Part shown: piece by piece, positions 44,215-50,995 of the stretch
Position numbering within the stretch: the first letter of the stretch is position 1
How the letters are laid out: the number at the start of each line of letters is the position of its first letter
Origin: Alphaproteobacteria bacterium
GTDB taxonomy: Bacteria; Pseudomonadota; Alphaproteobacteria; Rhizobiales; OSC116
Reading direction: 5' to 3'
NCBI GenBank assembly: GCA_002400495.2
Contig: NVQL02000059.1
Coordinates: forward strand, 1 to 50,995
DNA length: 50,995 nt
Made by a program: the position numbers and the translations under genes
Notes under the pieces: generated by a model
Told to the model about the DNA's origin: nothing
Databases searched by the model: none
Seen by the model: only the letters and a program-made list of their open reading frames with translations

Positions 44215-44502
44215 CTATTCAATCACTTTAGGAACTAAGAAGAAACCATCATCAGATGCCGGTGCATTTTTCACAATCTGGTCGGCATATCCGCCGTCAT
44301 TAATCACATCAGCACGCAGCGGCTGGGTCATTTCAACCGCACTGGTCAACGGCGCAACACCGTCGGTATTGACTTCGGATAATTGATCGACAAATTTTAA
44401 TATCAGGTTTAGTTCGCCCTCTAAATTAGCGACTTGTTCATCACTCACTTTTATGCGGGCGAGATTGGCAACTTTGCGTACCGTGGCTTGGTCTATGGCC
44501 AT
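44215..44502 (-). CDS. gatC: Aspartyl/glutamyl-tRNA amidotransferase subunit C
   Basis: A 95-residue GatC, the small subunit that wraps around and stabilises the GatA-GatB pair. Signature segments are [12 protein letters not shown] near residue 8, the middle acidic helix with [11 protein letters not shown] (about 30-40) and the C-terminal [21 protein letters not shown] with the VPKVIE end. It is the first gene of the gat operon. About 70-100 bp upstream lies a cluster of short repeats (44568-44598). Confidence 0.95.
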   Translation of the reverse strand: MAIDQATVRKVANLARIKVSDEQVANLEGELNLILKFVDQLSEVNTDGVAPLTSAVEMTQPLRADVINDGGYADQIVKNAPASDDGFFLVPKVIE

Positions 44503-44567
44503 CTATTCTGTCACTCCATTTGCAATATCAGCCTGTTTTAGGCTCATATTTATTTACTCCCGTTCTT

Positions 44568-44600
44568 ACATAGCAAAGCTTTGCAAACATAGCAAAGCAT
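44568..44600. repeat. Short repeat cluster upstream of gatC
   Basis: ACATAGCAAAGC occurs at 44568-44579 and 44587-44598 (19-bp period). The perfect 12-bp palindrome GCAAAGCTTTGC (44573-44584) links the two copies. The 17-mer at 44584-44600 (CAAACATAGCAAAGCAT) matches 21481-21497, just upstream of the patatin gene, at 15 of 17 positions. These may be regulator sites or a small dispersed repeat. Confidence 0.5.
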
Positions 44601-44731
44601 AATAGAAGCCCATCAACAATGCCGACACTGAATTTTCATCAAATATTTAATGACGATAGTCTTACATACAAGCCACGCGTTAAAGTTTTCAATGGCTATT
44701 GAGGGATGCGCGTTTGTTCTGGGTGATTTTT

Positions 44732-45115
44732 GTGGAATATAATTTTGAATTGATTGATTTTTTTATGCGCAGTTTCGGGCGGCGAAATTTTCATGAAACA
44801 TCAAGCTGTATTGCCGAAACATTCATATTTCAAACCCCCATTATTGAGCTAGAGGGGAGAGATAAGTTCATAAAATTACAAAAAAAAATCGATAGTAATT
44901 TCAGTTTAAACGTGACCAACATTAAGGAAAGTTCGGTGCCAAATGTATATGATCTGGAATATATTTATCACATACATTTACATTCACGCCAAAAAGTTGA
45001 CATCTCAGCGCGGGCAAAAATATATATAAATAATCAACTCATCACAAAAATGACGGTCGAATTTGAGGACAAAGAGCGCGCAGAGGCCATTTTTAGGCAA
45101 ATGATCTACCACTAA
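44732..45115 (+). CDS. Small protein of unknown function, first of two tandem paralogs (NTF2/SnoaL-like?)
   Basis: A predicted 127-residue soluble protein. I do not recognise the family. The layout is a helical start ending in SFGRRNF, then CIAETF, then GRDKFIK, and an alternating beta pattern (YDLEYIYHIHLHSRQKVDISARAKIYI), resembling the small alpha+beta NTF2/SnoaL fold used by ketosteroid-isomerase-like and polyketide-cyclase-like proteins. The GTG start is chosen because it aligns exactly with the start of the second copy, and both then have 127 codons with no gap. It is preceded by a TGGGTG-like ribosome site. There is no signal peptide. The pair lies between gatC (divergent) and a hydrolase gene. 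Confidence 0.7.
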   Translation: MEYNFELIDFFMRSFGRRNFHETSSCIAETFIFQTPIIELEGRDKFIKLQKKIDSNFSLNVTNIKESSVPNVYDLEYIYHIHLHSRQKVDISARAKIYINNQLITKMTVEFEDKERAEAIFRQMIYH

Positions 45116-45227
45116 TTTCAAGCTTCACTTTGGTATAATATCTATCAAAGTACTACATACACTAAGTTTGAAATAGCGTTTAATAGAGTTCTGGGTGGAT
45201 ATGTGACAATTTGCAACGGTGGTGCTT

Positions 45228-45611
45228 GTGAAGGATAGCTATAGTCTAATCTATCAATTTATAAATAGTTTTGGTCGTCGAAATTTTGACGAAATGGAAA
45301 GTTGTCTGGCTGAAAATTTCTTATGCGATGGTGGTTTTATTTGCATATCTGGGCGTGAAAAATTCGTAAAATCTCAAAAAAGGCTAGATAGTAATTTCAT
45401 CATATCTGTGTCCAACTTACAATTTAATCATCAGACGCAAATGTTTGAGTTTGAGCTTATTTACCATATATATTTCCACACCCGCCAAAGGATCACCCTA
45501 GAGGCAGCCACCAAAATTTATGTAAAAGATGAGCTAATCTATAAAATAGAAATCAACTATAAACACCCAGAATATGCCCAAGAAATCTTAAGTCAGATGA
45601 TCATTCGGTGA
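45228..45611 (+). CDS. Small protein of unknown function, second tandem paralog (NTF2/SnoaL-like?)
   Basis: A predicted 127-residue paralog of the preceding gene, 112 bp downstream. An ungapped alignment by eye gives about 40% identical residues; shared blocks are SFGRRNF, SC-AE-F, GR-KF-K-QK, DSNF, IYHI-H-RQ and KIYV/KIYI. GTG starts in the same frame also exist at 45219 and 45222. Upstream, both copies keep TTCTGGGTG, so the duplication reached into the 5' flank. Here an in-frame ATG at 45201 is directly followed by TGA. Likely role unknown; the charged, hydrophobic alternation suggests a small ligand-binding fold. Convergent with the hydrolase gene, 34 bp apart. Confidence 0.7.
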   Translation: MKDSYSLIYQFINSFGRRNFDEMESCLAENFLCDGGFICISGREKFVKSQKRLDSNFIISVSNLQFNHQTQMFEFELIYHIYFHTRQRITLEAATKIYVKDELIYKIEINYKHPEYAQEILSQMIIR

Positions 45612-45645
45612 AATTCTTTGCATAATTTTATGAGACGCAAAAATA

Positions 45646-46368
45646 TTATCTAATTTTATATTTTTCGCCCACTTCAAGCACAGCCACTTTGGTTGAGCTT
45701 TCTTTCATGGCATTTACAAATGTATCAGCGCTCTGGTCTAAAGCACCAAAAGTTTTGTAATGGCAGGGTATGACCACTTCAAAATCAAAATATTGTTTGC
45801 AAGCAAAGGCAGCATTCTGCCCACCCATTGTGTAATTATCACCAATGGGCACAATGCCAACATCGGGGTGATAAAGGCGGTTAATCAGCTCCATATCACC
45901 AAATACATCAGTATCACCCATATGATAAATAGATGCACCCATCGCATTGATTATAAAGCCATTAGGGTTGCCCATATAAATAATTGTACCGTCTTCTTCA
46001 ACATAGGATGACGAATGAATGGCTTGCACCAATGTCAGGGTAAATTCACCTAAATCAATCGTGCCACCACTATTGCCGCCTCTGGCGTTGATTGGGCTAC
46101 TGGCTTTTCGGCTTAGGTAATCGCAAATTTCAGCATTGGCAATCAAAGTAGCGCCCGTAGCTTCTATAATCGCCAGCGTATCGCCGACATGGTCATTATG
46201 GCCATGGGTCAGGGCAATATGTGTGCAACCTTCGGTAGCTTTAGCCACATCGCCTGCATATGAACTTTCCGCAAAACTTGGGTTGCCCGTTAAAAATGGG
46301 TCTGTCAATAAAACCGTGTCACCAAATTCAATCCGAAACGCACTATGTCCCAACCAAAAAATTTTCAT
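45646..46368 (-). CDS. UPF0173-type metal-dependent hydrolase (metallo-beta-lactamase fold)
   Basis: A 240-residue MBL-fold protein. The start MKIFWLGHSAFRIEF at 46368 has GGGAG six bases upstream; an ATG four codons earlier includes that ribosome site. The metal motif THGHNDHVGD (HxHxDH, about residue 55) is complete, with further ligands in YHMGDTDVFGDM (about 148-159) and PCHYKTFG (about 216). This pattern matches the UPF0173 family (YtkL/TTHA1429-like), whose substrate is unknown. It is divergent from ruvX by 103 bp. Confidence 0.88.
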   Translation of the reverse strand: MKIFWLGHSAFRIEFGDTVLLTDPFLTGNPSFAESSYAGDVAKATEGCTHIALTHGHNDHVGDTLAIIEATGATLIANAEICDYLSRKASSPINARGGNSGGTIDLGEFTLTLVQAIHSSSYVEEDGTIIYMGNPNGFIINAMGASIYHMGDTDVFGDMELINRLYHPDVGIVPIGDNYTMGGQNAAFACKQYFDFEVVIPCHYKTFGALDQSADTFVNAMKESSTKVAVLEVGEKYKIR

Positions 46369-46471
46369 ATTTGCTCCCATCTAAAATATGCTTATAAACA
46401 TCATAATTATTGATTGGTATTTTTCCAATCTTATCGCAATAATGACATAGTTTTAGAATTGGTCAAATGAT

Positions 46472-46990
46472 ATGACAAATATTATAGAAATCGAAAATTT
46501 AGCCGATCAATTGGATATAGGGCGGCGCTTACTAGGCATAGACCTTGGCAGCAAAACCATCGGCCTTGCCACATCAGACATTGGCAACAGCATCGCCACG
46601 CCATTAAAAACCCTAAAGCGCAAAAAATTTGGTGAAAATGTAGCAGAACTATCCGAAATTATTGCAGAATATAGCATTCACGCCATCATTATTGGCCTGC
46701 CAAAAAACATGGACAATAGCGAAGGCCCACGTTGCCAAGCCACCCGCGCTTTTGTGCGCAATATGGCCAATGCCCCTGCCCTAAACGGCATAAAAGTTTG
46801 CTTTTGGGATGAAAGAGGCTCAACCATGGCGGTAACCAACACCCTCATTGAAGCCGATGTAAGCCGCGCTAAACGTAAAGACGTGGTTGACAAATTGGCT
46901 GCCAGTTTTATCTTGCAAGGCGCGGTTGACCGTATATACGATTTACGTGTGCAATCGGGCAAAATTATCGAGGATGATTATGACTATTGA
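46472..46990 (+). CDS. ruvX: Holliday junction resolvase-like protein RuvX/YqgF
   Basis: A 172-residue RNase H-fold nuclease. The first acidic residue D24 lies in LLGIDLGSKTIGLA, and the catalytic region continues with GLPKNMDNSEG (about 74-84) and WDERGSTM (about 111-118). YqgF proteins process the 5' end of pre-16S rRNA; a Holliday-junction role is only a structural suggestion. The N-terminus (MTNIIEIENLADQLDIGRR) is a roughly 20-residue extension. Its last 11 bases overlap the LysE gene. In many Alphaproteobacteria yqgF lies near gatCAB and pyrB, as here. Confidence 0.92.
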   Translation: MTNIIEIENLADQLDIGRRLLGIDLGSKTIGLATSDIGNSIATPLKTLKRKKFGENVAELSEIIAEYSIHAIIIGLPKNMDNSEGPRCQATRAFVRNMANAPALNGIKVCFWDERGSTMAVTNTLIEADVSRAKRKDVVDKLAASFILQGAVDRIYDLRVQSGKIIEDDYDY

Positions 46991-47603
46991 AGCTTTATTA
47001 CTAATGATACCCGCATGTTTTGCAATCAATATGATACCTGGCCCCAATAACGTATTGGCCATTCGCAATGGCTTGCAACATGGCTATTGGGCCAGTATGG
47101 TGGGCGTATTGGGTCGGTTTTTACCATTTGTTTTCTACGCTTTGCTAACCGTTTTCGGTTTGGGAATCATCATCGCCAATAGTGTGTGGGCGTTTACCAC
47201 CATCAAAATCATTGGCGCTTTTTACCTCATTTACATAGGCATTATGAGCATTAAAAATGGCATGGATTTAGGTGATTTGAATTTGGTGCAACAGAAAAAA
47301 ACCGATTATTTTAAATTGTTTAGACAAGAAGCTATGGTCGGGTTTGCCAACCCTAAAATCGTGCTGATTTTCACCGCTCTTTTGCCGCAATTCATCAGCT
47401 CGACCGAAAATTTCAATGTGCAATTTTTTTGGCTGACCATCATGTTCTGTATTTTAGAAATGTTGGCCACCAGTATTTATGTCATCACCACCTCGCGATT
47501 TGCCGAAAAGTTCAAATCGCGCAAGGGCCAAACCTTTTTATCCAGAATCATCGGTAGTTTTTTGGTAGGTTTTGGCCTGCTTATGCTGAACGCCAAACAA
47601 TAG
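46980..47603 (+). CDS. LysE family amino-acid exporter
   Basis: A 207-residue inner-membrane protein with about six transmembrane helices. The family signature is in the N-terminal part: IPGPNNVLAIRNGLQHGYWAS, and VGFANPKIVLIFTALLPQF follows at about residue 118. LysE/RhtB carriers export basic or neutral amino acids and related compounds; the substrate here is unknown. The ATG at 46980 has GAGG six bases upstream, so translation would start inside the end of ruvX (11-base overlap), suggesting coupling. A longer frame opens within ruvX and is not real. Confidence 0.87.
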   Translation: MTIEALLLMIPACFAINMIPGPNNVLAIRNGLQHGYWASMVGVLGRFLPFVFYALLTVFGLGIIIANSVWAFTTIKIIGAFYLIYIGIMSIKNGMDLGDLNLVQQKKTDYFKLFRQEAMVGFANPKIVLIFTALLPQFISSTENFNVQFFWLTIMFCILEMLATSIYVITTSRFAEKFKSRKGQTFLSRIIGSFLVGFGLLMLNAKQ

Positions 47604-47615
47604 AATTTTAAAAAT

Positions 47616-48542
47616 ATGCTCAACATTGTCTACACCATCACACCAATTTTCTTTCTCATTAGCTTGGGTTATATATTCCATCGGCAAAAAACTTTTACCG
47701 ATGGCTTTTGGTCAGGCATAGAGCATTTATGTTATTATGTTTTGTTTCCATCACTTATCGTCCGGACACTGGCAATTACCGATTTTAGCCAATTTCCTGC
47801 GTTGAATGTGGCCTTCACCATGGGGGCAGCCGTCATCACCATGCTGGTTGTGGTCAGCCTTGGGTATTTTATCGCCAAACCAATGGGCATGGCTGGCGCG
47901 TCATATTCATCCATCTTTCAAGGCTCAACAAGGTGGAATACATTTGCCGTGGTTGCGATTATAGATGGCTTTTATGGTGATGCAGGCGTGTCTGTAGTCT
48001 CCATCGGTATTGCGGTGATGATTCCGATACTCAACGTCTCTAACGTCACCGCATTGGCCTTAATGGTCGGCAAAGACGCACCGACAATTGGCAAAGTGAT
48101 TAAAATGCTGATCACCAACCCGTTCATCATTGCCTGTGCCACGGGGCTTGCGCTTAACTTTTTAGGCTTTGGTCTTTGGGAACCTATTGCCAATACTATG
48201 GATTTATTAGGCCGCGCCGCCTTGGCATTGTCATTATTAGCCGTTGGCGTTGGCGTGCAATTCTCATCCATTAAAAACTCTGGCTTTGCGGTACTAGTTG
48301 CCACCACACTTAAATTGGCCGTCATGCCTTTATTCATGTTTTTATTCGGCAGCTATTTTGGCGTAACAGGCATGGCTTTGACGGTGGCCATATTGTGCGG
48401 CGCAGTGCCAACCGCGGGCGCTAGCTATATTTTAGCCCGTAAAATGGGTGGTGATGCCACGTTAATAGCCAATATTCTAACCGTTCAAACCTTGGTTTCC
48501 ATCGTCAGCATAACGGCGATACTATATTATATTGGTGTCTAA
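47616..48542 (+). CDS. AEC family transporter (auxin efflux carrier fold)
   Basis: A 308-residue inner-membrane protein with about ten hydrophobic segments, starting LNIVYTITPIFFLISLGYIFHR. The family-typical half repeat SSIFQGSTRWNTFAVVAI (about 97-114) and the second-half VGVQFSS are present, as is the LCGAVPTAGASYILARKMGG segment (about 267-286). Members carry malate, malonate or other organic anions, but nothing here sets the substrate. It is 12 bp downstream of the LysE gene, so ruvX-lysE-AEC form one likely transcript. Confidence 0.87.
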   Translation: MLNIVYTITPIFFLISLGYIFHRQKTFTDGFWSGIEHLCYYVLFPSLIVRTLAITDFSQFPALNVAFTMGAAVITMLVVVSLGYFIAKPMGMAGASYSSIFQGSTRWNTFAVVAIIDGFYGDAGVSVVSIGIAVMIPILNVSNVTALALMVGKDAPTIGKVIKMLITNPFIIACATGLALNFLGFGLWEPIANTMDLLGRAALALSLLAVGVGVQFSSIKNSGFAVLVATTLKLAVMPLFMFLFGSYFGVTGMALTVAILCGAVPTAGASYILARKMGGDATLIANILTVQTLVSIVSITAILYYIGV

Positions 48543-48594
48543 AGTCGAACTAGACTTGTTCAAAACCTAAAAGCGTATTATAAGCTTAGTTTTG

Positions 48595-49566
48595 ATGAAA
48601 AATTTTGAAAACATGATGAAACCGCATTTTGCCGATAAGCATTTATTGGGCATTGAGGGGCTGAAAGAAGCCAACATCACCGCATTGCTAGATCTGGCTG
48701 AAAAGAAGATTGAGCAATCTCGCCGCGACATAAAAAAAACCGATGTGCTGCAAGGCCGCACCCAAATCAACCTATTTTTCGAAAGCTCAACCCGCACCCA
48801 AGCCTCGTTTGAAATTGCGGGCAAACGCTTAGGCGCTGATGTGCTGAATATGGCAGTGGCTCACTCCTCCATCAAAAAAGGCGAAACCCTAATCGACACC
48901 GCCGCAACGCTCAACGCCATGCAGCCAGATCTACTCGTCATTCGCCACCACAGCGCAGGCGCAGTCGAATTATTGTCACAAAAAGTCAATTGCGCGGTGA
49001 TAAATGCAGGTGATGGACGGCACGAACATCCCACTCAAGCCTTGCTAGATGCACTGACCATCAGACGTAATAAAGGCAAGTTAGCCCGCCTAACCATCGC
49101 CATCTGCGGCGATATATTACACAGCCGCGTGGCACGCTCCAACATTATATTGCTGAACATTATGGGCGCGCGAGTGCGCCTCATCGCACCACCAACCCTG
49201 CTGCCAGCAGGAGCCGAAAAAATGGGCTGCGAAGTTTTTCATGATATGGAAGAAGGCCTTAAAGGCGTCGATATCGTAATGATGCTGCGGCTGCAAACCG
49301 AACGCATGCAAGGCGCTTTCATCCCATCAGCTCGCGAATATCATCAATTTTACGGCCTGACCGAAAAGAAATTATCTTACGCCAATGAAGACGCTTTGGT
49401 CATGCATCCCGGGCCAATGAATAGAGGCGTTGAGATTGACAGTGTGGTCGCTGACAGCACCCGTTCGTTAATACGCGAACAAGTCGAAATGGGGGTCGCA
49501 GTGCGCATGGGCGTACTAGAGGCATTATCCAACAATTGGCTGTCAGAAAACAAGGGGGACGCATAA
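48595..49566 (+). CDS. pyrB: Aspartate carbamoyltransferase catalytic subunit
   Basis: A 323-residue enzyme that condenses carbamoyl phosphate with aspartate in pyrimidine synthesis. The phosphate-binding loop SSTRT is at residues 64-68. The HSSIKKGE segment (near residue 95), [10 protein letters not shown] and [14 protein letters not shown] (carbamoyl-phosphate site, about 143-156) are present, as is the aspartate-domain MMLRLQTER. The ATG after a TTG is chosen as start. The stop overlaps the pyrC' start by one base, so the two proteins are translationally coupled and may form the ATCase-DHOase complex found in other bacteria. No pyrI regulatory gene is next to it. Confidence 0.97.
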   Translation: MKNFENMMKPHFADKHLLGIEGLKEANITALLDLAEKKIEQSRRDIKKTDVLQGRTQINLFFESSTRTQASFEIAGKRLGADVLNMAVAHSSIKKGETLIDTAATLNAMQPDLLVIRHHSAGAVELLSQKVNCAVINAGDGRHEHPTQALLDALTIRRNKGKLARLTIAICGDILHSRVARSNIILLNIMGARVRLIAPPTLLPAGAEKMGCEVFHDMEEGLKGVDIVMMLRLQTERMQGAFIPSAREYHQFYGLTEKKLSYANEDALVMHPGPMNRGVEIDSVVADSTRSLIREQVEMGVAVRMGVLEALSNNWLSENKGDA

Positions 49567-50855
49567 TGTCAAAACATAAAATATTTTACAATGCCCGCCT
49601 GATCGACCCAGTAGAAATGACCGACAGCACAGGCGGTATCTATATCGGTGATGGCAAAGTACTTGACATTGGCAACCACATCACCCGCGATTATGACGCA
49701 AAAATAGCCGTTGAATATATCGATGTGAAGGGCAAAATATTAGCCCCGGGCTTGGTCGATATGCGGGTATTTATGAATGGTGTTGGCAACCAAACACTCA
49801 AAAATACGGGTGCATCCGCCGCCGCTGGTGGTGTGACATCATTAATGAGCATGCCCAATAGTGAACCCATCATTGAAGACATTGCCTTGGTCGAATATAT
49901 CAACGGCCGCTCCAAAACCGTGTCAGGCATCAATCTCTACACCAGCGCCGCCCTCACCCAAGGGCTTGAAGGCAAACAAATGGCCGAAATTGGCCTACTG
50001 AAAAAAGCCGGAGCCATCGCCTTTACCGATGGTCGCAAAAGCGTACAAAACTCAATGTTGTTCAAACGCCTACTCGAATATGCAAAATCGCATGACGCTT
50101 TGATTATTCATGACGTCGAAGATGAAGATTTGGCAGGCGACGGCGTGATGAATGAAGGATTATTCGCCTCCCGCCTTGGCCTACCGAGCAAACCAAAAAT
50201 TGCCGAAACCATATTGTTAGAACGCGATCTGGCGTTAGCTTCGCTCACAAAAGCCAAATATCATGTCAGCCAGATTTCATGTGTCGAATCATTAAATGCA
50301 GTCAAACGTGCCAAAAATGAAAATGCGCCAATCACTGCAGGTGTATCAATTAACAATCTAACGCTTAACGAATTTGACATTGGCGAATATCGCAGCTTCT
50401 TACGGCTTGAGCCACCATTGCGCAGTGAAGATGACCGCATGGCAATGGTTGAAGGCATTAAAAATGGCGACATAGATGTGATTGTATCCTCTCATGACCC
50501 ACAAGACCCCGATGGCAAGCGTCACCCTTTTGCTGATGCCGCAGTTGGCGCAGTGGGGCTTGAAACCTTGCTTTCCGCAGCTTTGCGCCTCTACCATAGC
50601 GAAGGTGTTGATCTGCCAACCCTATGGCGGGCATTAAGTTATAACCCCGCACAAATATTAGGCCTCGATGTAGGCCATTTAAAAACGGGCAGCCCCGCCG
50701 ATTTTATCATTGTCGATGCCGAACATAGCTGGAAAGTTGAGCGAACAGAATTAAAATCTCAAAGCACAAATACACCATTTGAGAATCGCATCTTACAAGG
50801 TAAGGTGTTGGCGACCTATATAGATGGTCGCAAAATTTTTGAGTTAGGAAATTAA
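49566..50855 (+). CDS. Dihydroorotase-like protein, probably catalytically inactive (PyrC')
   Basis: A 429-residue amidohydrolase-fold protein in the position of PyrC. In active dihydroorotases the first metal motif is DxHxH; here it reads VDMRVF (R67, F69), with both His lost. The late catalytic DHAPH motif is degraded to SSHDPQ (308-313). H182 and H233 remain. This matches the non-catalytic PyrC' proteins paired with PyrB in Pseudomonas and relatives, where the pseudo-enzyme stabilises ATCase. A genuine dihydroorotase should then exist elsewhere in the genome. The start overlaps pyrB by one base. plsY follows without a gap. Confidence 0.85.
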   Translation: MSKHKIFYNARLIDPVEMTDSTGGIYIGDGKVLDIGNHITRDYDAKIAVEYIDVKGKILAPGLVDMRVFMNGVGNQTLKNTGASAAAGGVTSLMSMPNSEPIIEDIALVEYINGRSKTVSGINLYTSAALTQGLEGKQMAEIGLLKKAGAIAFTDGRKSVQNSMLFKRLLEYAKSHDALIIHDVEDEDLAGDGVMNEGLFASRLGLPSKPKIAETILLERDLALASLTKAKYHVSQISCVESLNAVKRAKNENAPITAGVSINNLTLNEFDIGEYRSFLRLEPPLRSEDDRMAMVEGIKNGDIDVIVSSHDPQDPDGKRHPFADAAVGAVGLETLLSAALRLYHSEGVDLPTLWRALSYNPAQILGLDVGHLKTGSPADFIIVDAEHSWKVERTELKSQSTNTPFENRILQGKVLATYIDGRKIFELGN

Positions 50856-50995
50856 ATGCGAGATTTTTTAGTCGCCTATCATGGCTATGGTTTGGCCTTT
50901 GTCATTGGCTATTTTTTAGGCTCGATCCCATTTGGCCTTATATTCACCAAAATGGCGGGTTTGGGCGATGTACGCGACATTGGCTCGGGCAGCAT
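50856..50995 (+). CDS. plsY: Glycerol-3-phosphate acyltransferase PlsY, N-terminal part (runs off the window)
   Basis: The first 46 codons of PlsY, a membrane enzyme that acylates glycerol-3-phosphate with acyl-phosphate in phospholipid synthesis. The first helix reads [22 protein letters not shown], and the [10 protein letters not shown] segment near residue 37 is the first conserved cytoplasmic motif. The ATG is directly after the pyrC' stop and has AGGA seven to eight bases upstream. pyrB-pyrC-plsY is a familiar alphaproteobacterial order. Confidence 0.93.
   Translation, partial: MRDFLVAYHGYGLAFVIGYFLGSIPFGLIFTKMAGLGDVRDIGSGS

Noticed and set aside
46431..46440. TTATCGCAAT upstream of ruvX, a half match to the folE palindrome
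   Set aside because: Only one half-site, with the other arm diverged; a 10-base match in AT-rich DNA is likely chance.
1..50995. Mobile elements, prophage, CRISPR arrays, tRNA or rRNA genes
   Set aside because: No transposase or integrase, no regularly spaced repeats, and no tRNA-like or rRNA-like sequence was found on reading.

Overview
The window is chromosomal DNA of an AT-rich, gene-dense alphaproteobacterium. The evidence is gene content and gene order: a PopZ-type polar organizer in the order pcm-tolC-popZ-valS, TrmFO instead of TrmA, NtrY/NtrX next to a trkA-trkH-dat-hfq-hflX block, ppiD-trpE-trpGD-trpC-lexA with an alphaproteobacterial direct-repeat SOS box, a NifU-like gene divergent from folE-hisI, and pyrB-pyrC'-plsY. 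I cannot name the genus; low-GC marine relatives of the Hyphomicrobiales are one possibility. I saw no tRNA, rRNA, CRISPR array, insertion sequence, prophage or replication origin. This is mostly core housekeeping sequence.

Layout. 1-6661 (minus strand): 5' part of ilvD, then valS, popZ, tolC and pcm. 6662-7052: a long intergenic region with a strongly folded putative small RNA ending in an intrinsic terminator. 7053-12439: trmFO, an orphan Hpt protein, a DUF2336 protein, a transglycosylase-like protein and an exported three-repeat beta protein. 12494-23274: thrS, yidD, an RluA-type pseudouridine synthase, an exported 5'-nucleotidase-like protein, a gamma-glutamylcyclotransferase-like protein, an operon of a NifU-like scaffold with a Thr/Ser dehydratase-like enzyme and an MFS carrier, then folE-hisI, a patatin and a small DnaB-like ATPase. 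23331-30995: tpiA, divergent from ppiD-trpE-trpGD-trpC, then lexA.

30999-40888: a minus-strand block trkA-trkH-dat-hfq-hflX-VOC, divergent from ntrY-ntrX. 40940-44502: gatC-gatA-chorismate mutase-gatB. 44732-45611: two tandem 127-codon paralogs of unknown function. 45646-50995: a metallo-beta-lactamase-fold hydrolase, ruvX with a LysE exporter, an AEC transporter, pyrB with a degenerate dihydroorotase, and the start of plsY.

Most genes serve aminoacyl-tRNA supply and tRNA modification (valS, thrS, gatCAB, trmFO), tryptophan, pyrimidine and folate synthesis, potassium uptake, and envelope functions (tolC, ppiD, yidD, plsY). The least explained items are the folded RNA upstream of trmFO, the 87-bp folE/NifU-like divergent region (a perfect 18-bp palindrome beside a hairpin that could cover a Shine-Dalgarno), the tandem paralogs, the TrpG-TrpD fusion and the small DnaB-like ATPase. 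Starts were chosen by hand from Shine-Dalgarno spacing and family length; nothing was searched against a database.
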